Source: JBGTIS01 sp041745535
GTDB lineage: Bacteria; Bacteroidota; Bacteroidia; Cytophagales; Cyclobacteriaceae
Direction: 5' to 3'
Length of the DNA: 39,217 bases
Assembly (NCBI GenBank): GCA_041745535.1
Contig: JBGTIS010000160.1
Location: 1 to 39,217 of the forward strand
The translations under genes were made by a program, and so were the position numbers. The stretch's first letter is position 1. Every line of letters starts with the position of its first letter. Shown here one piece after another: positions 1 through 7,208 of the stretch. Below the pieces are notes generated by a model. That model had not been told where the DNA came from, did not search any database, and saw nothing but the letters and a program-made list of their open reading frames with translations.

Positions 1-62
1 GCCAACGATCAGGACAATGCTTAGGCATTGAAAAGTTTTTCATACCAAAATTACAGATAATG

Positions 63-95
63 GCATCTCATTTTTATATGGGATGCTTTTTCTTT
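63..95 (+). terminator. Rho-independent terminator-like hairpin
   Basis: An 8-bp stem (63-70 pairing with 79-86, with one T-G wobble) encloses an 8-nt loop and is followed by TTTTTCTTTT. It would end a plus-strand transcript entering from left of the window; that gene is not visible. Confidence 0.5.
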
Positions 96-210
96 TGCTG
101 TACGCCTGCCCCATTGTTATGCTCCATAATCTGTTTATCGCTATAATGATAATTTTTCGTACCGCTACCCGGGTATTCCTTTCTCTTCCCCTACCCTAAC
201 TTACTAATTT

Positions 211-378
211 AGTTCTCAGAGAACACAACAGGGTACTAAAAGAACCAACGCTGGTTCTCGGAGAACCCTGCGAGGTACTAAAAGAACCAACGCAGGTTCT
301 CGGAGAACCTAACAGGGTACTAAAAGAACCAACGCAGGTTCTCGGAGAACCCAGCAAGGTGTGAGGCTGGATTTTGTA
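211..378. repeat. 42-bp tandem repeat carrying a 15-bp palindrome
   Basis: Four head-to-tail copies start at 211, 253, 295 and 337, an exact period of 42 bp. Copies 2-4 share the perfect palindrome GGTTCTCGGAGAACC (7-bp arms around one central G); copy 1 has a weaker form with GTTCTCAGAGAAC. Each unit also contains AGAACC before AACGCA, so AGAACC can pair with the following GGTTCT, giving two mutually exclusive hairpins. A fifth, diverged unit lies near 736-776. Such arrays can be structured RNA, protein-binding sites or inert intergenic repeats; the sequence does not decide. Confidence 0.85.
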
Positions 379-527
379 CTTGAAATGAAAATCTACTTTC
401 ATTGGGTAGGCCGGAGGCCTGGGGATAGTGGGCACGAGCGGAGACGCCTTATCATGTCGCGTATCTTTTTCAATCGGCCGAAGCGAAGGAAGCCTAACAC
501 GGTTTGTTGTTAAAACAATTTTCAATA

Positions 528-577
528 TTCAATGCTCAATTCCATAAACACAGTTTAGTGTATTGTTGAGCATTGAA
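528..577. repeat. 12-bp perfect inverted repeat
   Basis: TTCAATGCTCAA at 528-539 is the exact reverse complement of TTGAGCATTGAA at 566-577, with a 26-nt spacer. Related TTGAAC/CATTGA words continue to about 600. No T-tract follows, so it does not look like a classical terminator. Confidence 0.6.
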
Positions 578-735
578 CCTTGAACATTGAGTATTTGAAT
601 ATGAATTTATAATTGCTACTACACAACCAATACCAGCGGTAACAGTGTCTGTCTACTGGAAAACATACAATAAAACCGCTATTCCAGAAAACTTTTGAGA
701 CATGACAAGGCGGAGACATACATGCCTGGGATGAT

Positions 736-776
736 AGTAAAAGAATCAGCACAGGTTCTCGGAGAATCTGGTGATG
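736..776. repeat. Diverged isolated copy of the 42-bp repeat
   Basis: The segment contains AGTAAAAGAATC, then CAGGTTCTCGGAGAATC, matching the unit of the 211-378 array with a few substitutions. It is separated from the array by about 360 bp of unrelated sequence, which suggests dispersal or decay rather than simple tandem slippage. Confidence 0.6.
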
Positions 777-932
777 TTAAATGAAGTGGATTACAAATCC
801 TTGCGGCGGTGATACTGAAAAATAACAAGGTGTACTTCAAACTTCACCTAAACAAGGGTTTGGATTTGAAATTTGAAGGTTGATCTCCATCAGTTGTAAG
901 ACACCGCGCCGCGAAGCACTGTACCTTTTGGT

Positions 933-1469
933 TTATTTTTTCTGTTGGCTGTAGTGTTCGGCCAGTTCTTTGGTGGACCAACGACAGAAATCTTTTTCAG
1001 AAAAGCCCAGTGTTTTAGCGTATTTAAATATTGCCGCTTCTTCTTTACCTTCTATTTCCATAAAGGTAGGGATGTGGCGCATGTGGTCGTGGTAGGTATC
1101 AATGGCGATTTTTACTTTATCCAGTTTATACTCAATACGGTGCTTGCGGGTAACTTTGGTAGGGTGCAGGCCAATGGTTTCAAATATCTTTTTCATCTTT
1201 TCATAATCTTCCACCTTCACTGAAATTTCCTGGTTGTCGCGATAGTTGTCCATGTATTTCTTTTGCTTGAAAACCAGTTCGGTTTCATCTCCTTCTTTCC
1301 GCAGCCGCAGCAGTTGGTCTTTGTGTTCCAGCGCGCTATCCGGATAATCGTAAAAGGTGGCGTCCATCATGCCATCGAAAATAACCTGTGCCCCCAATGC
1401 TTCCAGCTTTTGCTTCACCACCTGCTGGTCAATTTCCAGTATTTTAACTTCTTTTTCCGCTTCACTCAT
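933..1469 (-). CDS. CYTH-domain protein (class IV adenylate cyclase / tripolyphosphatase-like)
   Basis: This 178-aa protein has the CYTH signature ExExK at its N-terminus (E5, E7, K9), followed by basic strands (LLRLRKEG near residue 53, VFKQKK, RKHRIEYKLDKVKI) and an acidic FMEIEG near residue 136. That is the charged tunnel pattern of CyaB-type cyclases and triphosphatases, which bind a triphosphate with divalent metal. The length suits a stand-alone CYTH domain. Activity cannot be told from sequence: cAMP synthesis, thiamine triphosphatase and inorganic tripolyphosphatase are all known in this fold. It follows the bat-type cluster on the same strand after about 50 bp and may share its transcript. 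Confidence 0.85.
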   Translation of the reverse strand: MSEAEKEVKILEIDQQVVKQKLEALGAQVIFDGMMDATFYDYPDSALEHKDQLLRLRKEGDETELVFKQKKYMDNYRDNQEISVKVEDYEKMKKIFETIGLHPTKVTRKHRIEYKLDKVKIAIDTYHDHMRHIPTFMEIEGKEEAAIFKYAKTLGFSEKDFCRWSTKELAEHYSQQKK

Positions 1470-1519
1470 GGTTTATAAGTTTACAACCTGTTGTTTTTGT
1501 AATCCATTCAATTAATTTA

Positions 1520-2581
1520 CTAATCTACCAGCACATTGCTCACAAAGGTGGATTTTAACAGCATCCAGCATAGGAAGAATAGAATCGCCCAGCTCAGGTA
1601 TATCTGGTAAAAATCGGTGGTATCTTTATAGCGGGTTTCTTTAATCTCGGCTTTTTCGTACTTATCTATCAGATCAAACACTTCTTCCAGTGCCTGTTTG
1701 TTGGAAACGCGGTAAAATTCTCCTTCCCCAATTTTAGCGATTTCACGCAGGGTGGTTTCATCCAGCGAATTATCTACCATGCGGGTATTACCAAAAAAAT
1801 CTTTTCCCAGTGGCACTTTGCCCTCGCGGCCAATGGCAATGGTATACATTTTTATGCTATAGGCATGCGCCAGCTCAGCTGCGGTGATGGGGTCCAGGTT
1901 GCCGGCCGTATTGTCGCCATCGCTAAGCAGAATCAGTACTTTGGAGGCAGCCCTTTCTCCTGTATCTTCGGCATCGCGCATGCGGTTGGTAGCTACCGCC
2001 AGGGCACTTCCAATAGCCGTACCCCGGCTTTCGATCATATTAAAGTTGATGTTATCGATAAAATCGTTTAACAGGTTATAGTCAGTAGTAAGTGGCGAAA
2101 GAGAATAGGCATCCCCGGAAAAAACTACCAGTCCGATCCGGTCCTGATTTCTTCCACTGATAAAATTACGGGCTACCTCTTTGGCGGCTTCCAGCCGGTT
2201 GGGTTGAAAATCCTCGATGCGCATCGATTCGGAAATGTCAATTACCAGCATAATATCAATGCCTTCCGACCATTGTTCAACTTCTTCGTTAGATCGCTGG
2301 GGCCGGGCCAGGGCAATAATCAGCAAGATGAAGGTAAGCGCCATTAATATGCCGGGAATGTAGCGCAAAAAGGAGGAAGCATCCCATTGGGGCACATTTT
2401 TAGGAAAAGCAATCGGTAATTTTTGCTTCCCTTTCAGGCCAATCAGCCACCTGATCACAAATATGAGGGGTACCAGTAATAATAAATACAAAAATATAGG
2501 GTGCTGAAAGCTAAATCCCCCAAATGTTGAAGGATAAAACCACCCTACTGAAAACCAATTATCATCTATACTCGGCGGCAT
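1520..2581 (-). CDS. batA: BatA-like von Willebrand factor A membrane protein
   Basis: The 353-aa protein has two N-terminal membrane segments (about 28-46 and 75-92), a VWA domain and a C-terminal membrane segment (about 329-346). The metal-ion-dependent adhesion site is visible as DISES at 115-119, with a downstream LTTD Thr/Asp and LLSDGD. The layout matches BatA of the Bacteroides aerotolerance family, membrane VWA proteins that work with MoxR-type AAA ATPases in envelope processes. It lies 36 bp downstream of the BatD-like gene in a DUF58 / BatD-like / BatA order. No BatB, BatC or BatE gene follows; the next gene is the CYTH protein. Confidence 0.8.
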   Translation of the reverse strand: MPPSIDDNWFSVGWFYPSTFGGFSFQHPIFLYLLLLVPLIFVIRWLIGLKGKQKLPIAFPKNVPQWDASSFLRYIPGILMALTFILLIIALARPQRSNEEVEQWSEGIDIMLVIDISESMRIEDFQPNRLEAAKEVARNFISGRNQDRIGLVVFSGDAYSLSPLTTDYNLLNDFIDNINFNMIESRGTAIGSALAVATNRMRDAEDTGERAASKVLILLSDGDNTAGNLDPITAAELAHAYSIKMYTIAIGREGKVPLGKDFFGNTRMVDNSLDETTLREIAKIGEGEFYRVSNKQALEEVFDLIDKYEKAEIKETRYKDTTDFYQIYLSWAILFFLCWMLLKSTFVSNVLVD

Positions 2582-2617
2582 AGTTTTATTTTTTTAACTG
2601 CACAAACTGTAAACCTG

Positions 2618-3607
2618 TTAGCTACTTTTTATTTCCTCTAATTTTTTGTGGTACTGTTCGTCGGAATAATCCTGTAGCTGTTCAAAATTACGGATAATTT
2701 TACCGTTATTTTGCCTTCCATATATATTACGATCGATAGCCCGTAAATCTTGCCCTACTGATTCCGCTGTCGGAAGTTTAATAATCTCTTTGGTTGTCAT
2801 TTTGGTATAGGGCTGCCCCTGCAGGTTTTCCATATACCCTTTCCACAATGCCAGGGCATGTTCCGACATTTTGGTATCCGGATTGGTTTTAATTTTCTGT
2901 AATTGGTTATAAAACTCTTCCTGGAAATTTCGATAAGCTTTTCGGATGCGGTGTAGCTGCCATTCCTTTTTAATGCGCTTCCCGAAAAACACAAAAACCA
3001 GGATCACAATAAGCAGAAAAGCGCCGATGCCTATCAGCAAATACGGATAATTAAAAGCCAGACTGACCTGCCGGAAAGCGGTATCTCTTTTGAGTACAAT
3101 GGTATCGGGCAGTTCTTTGATAATATCCTGAAAATATACCGAGTCAGGATTGGCATAAATGGCGGTACTGTCGCCCTCTTCTACTACATACACCGGCAAG
3201 GTAAGCACCTGAACCGGGTCTATCTCAAAAGTGGTTAAGGTATAAATTACGCTATCAAAACTATTGACGCTATCAGACCGGGTGGGGAAAAACTGTTTAT
3301 CAGCCAGTTCAAAGGGCGCGTACGGATCGGCTTCGCCCGGAAAAACCACTTCGAAACCCACCGGATATTTGAAGGTGAGCGTATATTGAATTTCTTCGCC
3401 CAGTTTGATGCTATCGGCCGAAAATTTACCTTCAGGCTTCAATTCCTGCGCATTCGATGTGGCTGATGAAACAAACAGCAGGAACAGAGTTATTCCCAAT
3501 GCGGCAATAAGCCGGGCATATATGCTTTTATGATAACCACGATATTTTGCCACAGTTAAATCCGGATCAAACAGTAAGGAGGCAGGAAATATATTCAACT
3601 TAGGCAC
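2618..3607 (-). CDS. BatD-like single-pass membrane protein
   Basis: The 329-aa protein has an N-terminal hydrophobic segment (about 33-47) ending in SNAQ, a beta-rich extracytoplasmic region (about 55-185) resembling the N-terminal part of BatD/oxygen-tolerance proteins, a membrane helix near 190-208 and a charged cytoplasmic tail of about 115 residues. The start is GTG at 3605-3607, overlapping the DUF58 stop codon by 8 bp, which points to translational coupling; no in-frame ATG precedes the hydrophobic segment. It is shorter than canonical BatD. Family assignment rests on context and topology, so a lineage-specific partner of BatA is also possible. Confidence 0.6.
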   Translation of the reverse strand: MPKLNIFPASLLFDPDLTVAKYRGYHKSIYARLIAALGITLFLLFVSSATSNAQELKPEGKFSADSIKLGEEIQYTLTFKYPVGFEVVFPGEADPYAPFELADKQFFPTRSDSVNSFDSVIYTLTTFEIDPVQVLTLPVYVVEEGDSTAIYANPDSVYFQDIIKELPDTIVLKRDTAFRQVSLAFNYPYLLIGIGAFLLIVILVFVFFGKRIKKEWQLHRIRKAYRNFQEEFYNQLQKIKTNPDTKMSEHALALWKGYMENLQGQPYTKMTTKEIIKLPTAESVGQDLRAIDRNIYGRQNNGKIIRNFEQLQDYSDEQYHKKLEEIKSS

Positions 3608-4496
3608 TTCTCCGAATTCTTTTATTTCTAATCTTAAACAAATTAATCAATTTAGGTACATACTCTTCGTCGGTGCTGATGTCCAGGTAGTTGGCTTGCT
3701 GCTTCTTACAAAAATCTTCCAAAAGCGCTTTATTTTCAGAAAATGTACTACTTATTTTGTTATGAAAGTTTCTGGAAGAGGAATTCACCCACCGGGTTTT
3801 CCCCGATTCTTTATCGAAAACAGGAATAATACCCAGGTTTGGCAAACGAGTTTCGCGCTTGTCAGAAAGGTGTACCACAATCAGGTCGTGTTTGCGGGCC
3901 AGAGCTTTCAGGTTGCCGGTATAATCAGTATCGATGAAGTCGGAAATAAAGACCACCATACTTCTTCTTCGCACAATATTCAGTAAATAACGCATGGCAC
4001 CGTTCAGGTCGGTTTTGCGCGAAGCAGGCCGCACATCGTACAGGCTTGAAATGAGCTGATAAGCATGCTTATAGCCCTTTCCGGGTTTTACATATTTCTC
4101 TTTCCGGTCAGAGTAACACAGCAAACCAATCTGACTGGCTTCTTTGATAGCGGCCAGGGTAAGCACACCACAAATTTCCTTGCCGATATCCACTTTCTGG
4201 TGATCCGGATCGCCAATTTCCTGCGAAGCGCTTACATCCATTACAAAATAAACAACCTGCTCGCGTTCTTCCTTAAAAGTTTTCACAAAAGTACCATGAC
4301 CTTTGGCACTGGCATTCCAGTCGATAGAGCGAATATCGTCGCCATACTGGTAAGACCGCACATCGTCGAAGGTAATCCCTGAGCCTTTGAACACAGAATG
4401 AAAATCGCCCTGCATCTGCGTAGTAATGGCTTTACGAATAAAAATTTCGTATTTCCGTAATTTCTTGATTAATCGCTGGAACGTACTGCGTTGCAT
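3600..4496 (-). CDS. DUF58 domain protein (MoxR-associated)
   Basis: About 298 aa. The N-terminal half carries the DUF58 hallmark IRSIDWNASAK, followed by a VWA-like core with FVMDVSAS (D and S of a MIDAS-like motif) and VVFISDFIDTD. DUF58 proteins are usually encoded with a MoxR AAA ATPase and bat genes. Here the next gene upstream is acylphosphatase, so the ATPase is missing from its usual position. I chose ATG at 4496; a GTG lies immediately before it. A promoter-like TAAATTTG lies at 4519-4526 on this strand, giving a very short leader, so the gene probably heads the DUF58 / BatD-like / BatA unit. Confidence 0.85.
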   Translation of the reverse strand: MQRSTFQRLIKKLRKYEIFIRKAITTQMQGDFHSVFKGSGITFDDVRSYQYGDDIRSIDWNASAKGHGTFVKTFKEEREQVVYFVMDVSASQEIGDPDHQKVDIGKEICGVLTLAAIKEASQIGLLCYSDRKEKYVKPGKGYKHAYQLISSLYDVRPASRKTDLNGAMRYLLNIVRRRSMVVFISDFIDTDYTGNLKALARKHDLIVVHLSDKRETRLPNLGIIPVFDKESGKTRWVNSSSRNFHNKISSTFSENKALLEDFCKKQQANYLDISTDEEYVPKLINLFKIRNKRIRRSA

Positions 4497-4518
4497 CACC
4501 TATTCGTTTTTCAAATAT

Positions 4519-4526
4519 CAAATTTA
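4519..4526 (-). promoter_or_regulatory. Bacteroidota -7 promoter element for the DUF58/BatA unit
   Basis: TAAATTTG on the minus strand matches the Bacteroidota -7 consensus TAnnTTTG exactly and sits about 20 bp before the DUF58 start. No clear -33 TTTG is seen at the expected distance, so support is partial. Confidence 0.4.
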
Positions 4527-4566
4527 CAGTTAAATCAATGGTTTACCAGTATTCTGGAAACTAGTT

Positions 4567-4845
4567 TCACCGCTTAATAGTAAAGTTTTTAAAACCTTCC
4601 ATCGGTTTGATCTCAAACTTCACCGCGGTTACCTGTGCCCGCGCGGGCCCCTGACGACACCACTGTAAAAAATCTTCAATTACCGATTCCGCTGCTTCCG
4701 CTTCGATGTGCACCGATCCGTCAGGCTCATTGCGCACCCACCCGGTTACGCCCAGATTCTGGGCGGTTTCCTGGGTGCTTGCCCTGAAAAACACACCCTG
4801 CACTTCCCCTTCTACCCGAATACTATAATGTACCTTAGTCTTCAT
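4567..4845 (-). CDS. acyP: Acylphosphatase
   Basis: Starting at the ATG at 4845, the 92-aa protein is the normal acylphosphatase size. The phosphate-binding motif GEVQGVFFR ends in catalytic Arg21, and GWVRNEPDGSV supplies Asn39; both are diagnostic. The enzyme hydrolyses carboxyl-phosphate bonds such as acetyl phosphate and 1,3-bisphosphoglycerate in the cytoplasm. The start overlaps the end of deoC by 11 bp, so the two are very likely co-transcribed and translationally coupled. A longer frame from 4872 adds nine residues that do not match the family. Confidence 0.93.
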   Translation of the reverse strand: MKTKVHYSIRVEGEVQGVFFRASTQETAQNLGVTGWVRNEPDGSVHIEAEAAESVIEDFLQWCRQGPARAQVTAVKFEIKPMEGFKNFTIKR

Positions 4846-5506
4846 CCTGCATGCTGTTTTTTGATACCACAATGGTTAGTCCGGAAGAAGTACCAATCCG
4901 GTCGGCGCCCGCTTCAATAAGAGCGACTGCCTGTTCATACGTTTTAATGCCGCCGGAAGCTTTAATGCCTACGCTCGAAGGTAATATACTTCGCATCAGC
5001 CTGATGTGTGCTACCCGCGCGCCTGACGGGGCAAATCCGGTTGATGTTTTAACGAAATCGGTACCTGCATCCTTGCACAACTGGCAGGCATTTTTAATTT
5101 CCTCCTCATTCAGGTAAGCGGTTTCTATGATAACTTTCATCAGGCAATCGTGTGCGTGAATCAAAGTAGCGCATTTGGCAAATTCTATTTTTACCCAAGG
5201 CATCCCCGACTTAAAAGCTGAGATATTCATGACTACGTCCAGTTCATTGGCACCCTCATCAATAGCCTTTTGAATTTCAGTTATTTTAGTTTCTGTCATT
5301 TGGTACCCCAAAGGAAATCCGATGGGTGCTACCAGTCGCACATCCGCTTTGCCCAGGTCGCGCCTGGCTTTTTTAATCCAGAAAGGGGGTACACATACGC
5401 CAATAAATTGCTTTTCTACAGCCTCTTCCACCAATTGTTCTACCTGTGCGGCAGTAATGGTAGGCAGTAAACTGGTATGTTCTATGTAACGATGAATATT
5501 TTTCAT
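4835..5506 (-). CDS. deoC: Deoxyribose-phosphate aldolase
   Basis: The 223-aa class I aldolase converts 2-deoxyribose 5-phosphate to glyceraldehyde 3-phosphate and acetaldehyde in deoxynucleoside catabolism. The Schiff-base lysine is K153 in DFVKTSTGF, the second active-site lysine K182 in GIKASGGI, and D90 lies in ELDVVMN. The C-terminal phosphate-binding GADRIGTSSG is intact. It is first in a two-gene unit with acylphosphatase. A TAAATTTGCGCC promoter element lies about 70 bp upstream. Confidence 0.96.
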   Translation of the reverse strand: MKNIHRYIEHTSLLPTITAAQVEQLVEEAVEKQFIGVCVPPFWIKKARRDLGKADVRLVAPIGFPLGYQMTETKITEIQKAIDEGANELDVVMNISAFKSGMPWVKIEFAKCATLIHAHDCLMKVIIETAYLNEEEIKNACQLCKDAGTDFVKTSTGFAPSGARVAHIRLMRSILPSSVGIKASGGIKTYEQAVALIEAGADRIGTSSGLTIVVSKNSMQDED

Positions 5507-5576
5507 ATAAAAAAATGGTGCGTGAAAAAAATGAGGAAATAACCACCAAAATGAGATCGCTCGCTTCCTGAAGGCG

Positions 5577-5584
5577 CAAATTTA
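5577..5584 (-). promoter_or_regulatory. Bacteroidota -7 promoter element for deoC
   Basis: TAAATTTG on the minus strand, followed by CGCC, is an exact TAnnTTTG match and predicts a leader of roughly 65 nt before deoC. An imperfect TTTTC lies about 17 bp upstream of it as a possible -33 element. Confidence 0.5.
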
Positions 5585-5759
5585 CTACATTTTCAAGTTT
5601 TGAAAAGATGTTACCGTAATAAATCAAATAGGTAAAGATATTTACCGAATATAAAAGAATATTTATTTTAGCGGCCTCTTTCCGGTTATGGTAAACGAAT
5701 TACCAACCCAATAGGGAACGCAACCGTTACAATTAGTTTCTTACAACACTTAAATATTC

Positions 5760-6536
5760 ATGATTACCGTACTATCTCCATCAAAAACACAGGATTTTTC
5801 AGACAACTTCAGCCACACCGCCAGGCAGCAAACCCATTCAGAACCAGAATTACTACAGGAAGCTACTTTACTGGCAGGTAAGCTGAAAAAAAAATCTCCG
5901 AATGATATCAGAAAACTGATGGAAGTAAGTGCCAATCTGGCGAATTTGAATTATGAACGTTTCCAAAAATTTTCTCCACCCTTTACCAGGGAAAATGCCC
6001 GACAGGCATTGTTAGCTTTTAAAGGAGATGTGTATACGGATATCGATGTGGAGCATTATTCTAAGAATGATTTTGGGTTTGCCCAGGAACATCTACGGAT
6101 CTTATCCGGATTATATGGTTTGCTACGGCCAATGGATTTGATTCAGCCTTACCGGCTGGAAATGCGTATAAAATTAAAGAGCCCAAAAGGGAAGAATTTA
6201 TATGAATTCTGGAACGGTAAAATTACTACTAAATTGAACCAGGCCTTTCAGCAACATACAGAGAAAACATTAGTTAATCTGGCTTCAAATGAGTATTTTA
6301 AAGCTATAGACACCAAGAAGTTAAATGCTTCGGTAGTTACACCGGTTTTTAAGGAATTTAAAAACGGCAGCTATAAGGTGATCGCGCTATTCGCGAAAAA
6401 AGCAAGAGGCGCCATGGCTGATTTTATTATTAAAAACCAGATTGACGAACCCCAACAACTTAAATTATTCAGCAAAAGCCAGTACGAATACAGCGAAAAT
6501 CAGTCGTCGGAAAGTGAATGGGTATTTGTGCGGTAA
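5760..6536 (+). CDS. yaaA: YaaA family peroxide-stress protein (UPF0246/DUF328)
   Basis: The 258-aa protein opens with the family signature MITVLSPSKTQDF and keeps conserved blocks such as FKGDVYTDID, LSGLYGLLRPMDLIQPYRLEM and NLASNEYFKAID. Length and motifs fit the YaaA family throughout. In E. coli YaaA lowers intracellular free iron during peroxide stress and the family fold binds DNA; the role here is inferred from that. It is divergent from deoC, with a 250-bp gap containing a small inverted repeat (GGTAAA/TTTACC, 5631-5646). Confidence 0.93.
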   Translation: MITVLSPSKTQDFSDNFSHTARQQTHSEPELLQEATLLAGKLKKKSPNDIRKLMEVSANLANLNYERFQKFSPPFTRENARQALLAFKGDVYTDIDVEHYSKNDFGFAQEHLRILSGLYGLLRPMDLIQPYRLEMRIKLKSPKGKNLYEFWNGKITTKLNQAFQQHTEKTLVNLASNEYFKAIDTKKLNASVVTPVFKEFKNGSYKVIALFAKKARGAMADFIIKNQIDEPQQLKLFSKSQYEYSENQSSESEWVFVR

Positions 6537-6593
6537 ACTCTGAACCGAAACATATACGTGTTGCCAGTAGTTTTTTATTTTTATCATCTACAT

Positions 6594-7208
6594 ATGACTT
6601 TTTTCGATAACATATTCAACAAAATTTTCAGCAAGAATGACAAGGTAGGGACGCCTGCTGTGCATGAGGTACTGAAAAGGAGCGAACGTGACATAAAATT
6701 ATTCAATCGCTGGAAAGGTCATGCGGAACAGGAAGCATTGATGCGGGAAATTATTCAGGCTTACTATTATAAAAAATCAGGTATTCAAAGTGAAATTATT
6801 GTACACCTGTTCAACTCAGCGTATGCCAACGGTTTTGCCATTACCTACCTGCCCCGGATTGGAGAGAAAAACTTCCAGCACCTGTTCGACTATTTTCGCG
6901 ATCAGGTACTGACCATGAACTACCGGCTGGCTGGTTCTGATCGCATGATTGTGGATAAGAAAGACTTTGTAGAAACCCGGGAAAAGCACTATCTGAAACC
7001 CCCAACTCAGGTTGAAGCAATGGCGAAAACTAAAAAGAACCGGATGGATCAATTATATGGCAATATTTCGCTGGAGTACGTGCTGATCAATACACAACCT
7101 AGTTATATTAAAGTATTGGCCAGCATTTATTCTGACAGCTTATACAAACAGGCGCTCGATTTCGACGATTTTGCCAAACACCTGTTTAATAACAATGCTA
7201 CCGGATAA
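6594..7208 (+). CDS. Conserved-looking hypothetical protein
   Basis: About 204 aa from the ATG at 6594 (MTFFDNIFNKIF); a frame opening at 6558 adds twelve hydrophobic residues without a convincing ribosome site. No signal peptide or membrane segment is evident in the shorter form. The protein is mixed helical, with aromatic-rich stretches (AYYYKKSG, FQHLFDYFRDQV) and a basic middle (KTKKNRMDQLYG). I do not recognise a domain. It follows yaaA by under 60 bp and may be co-transcribed. Its last 11 bp overlap the end of the convergent amidase gene. Confidence 0.7.
   Translation: MTFFDNIFNKIFSKNDKVGTPAVHEVLKRSERDIKLFNRWKGHAEQEALMREIIQAYYYKKSGIQSEIIVHLFNSAYANGFAITYLPRIGEKNFQHLFDYFRDQVLTMNYRLAGSDRMIVDKKDFVETREKHYLKPPTQVEAMAKTKKNRMDQLYGNISLEYVLINTQPSYIKVLASIYSDSLYKQALDFDDFAKHLFNNNATG

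Larger units (their letters stand above)
1..932. other. Gene-free region rich in repeats and inverted repeats
   Basis: No open frame here looks like a real gene. The stretch holds a terminator-like hairpin near 63-95, a 42-bp tandem repeat at 211-378 with a diverged extra copy near 736-776, and small inverted repeats at 384-403, 408-420 and 528-577. The frame through the tandem repeat stays open only because 42 bp is a whole number of codons; its translation is a low-complexity 14-residue repeat. It lies downstream of the minus-strand CYTH gene and probably downstream of a plus-strand gene outside the window. Confidence 0.6.

Noticed and set aside
211..378. Possible CRISPR array
   Set aside because: The period is 42 bp and the whole unit, including the part that would be spacer, is nearly identical between copies; there are no unique spacers and no cas genes.
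196..525. Minus-strand frame of 109 codons
   Set aside because: It is the translation of the 42-bp tandem repeat, giving a repeated 14-residue low-complexity peptide; the period being a multiple of three keeps it open.
5631..5646. Operator candidate GGTAAA/TTTACC between deoC and yaaA
   Set aside because: Arms are only 6 bp in AT-rich sequence and there is no second copy near either promoter; too weak to annotate as a binding site.
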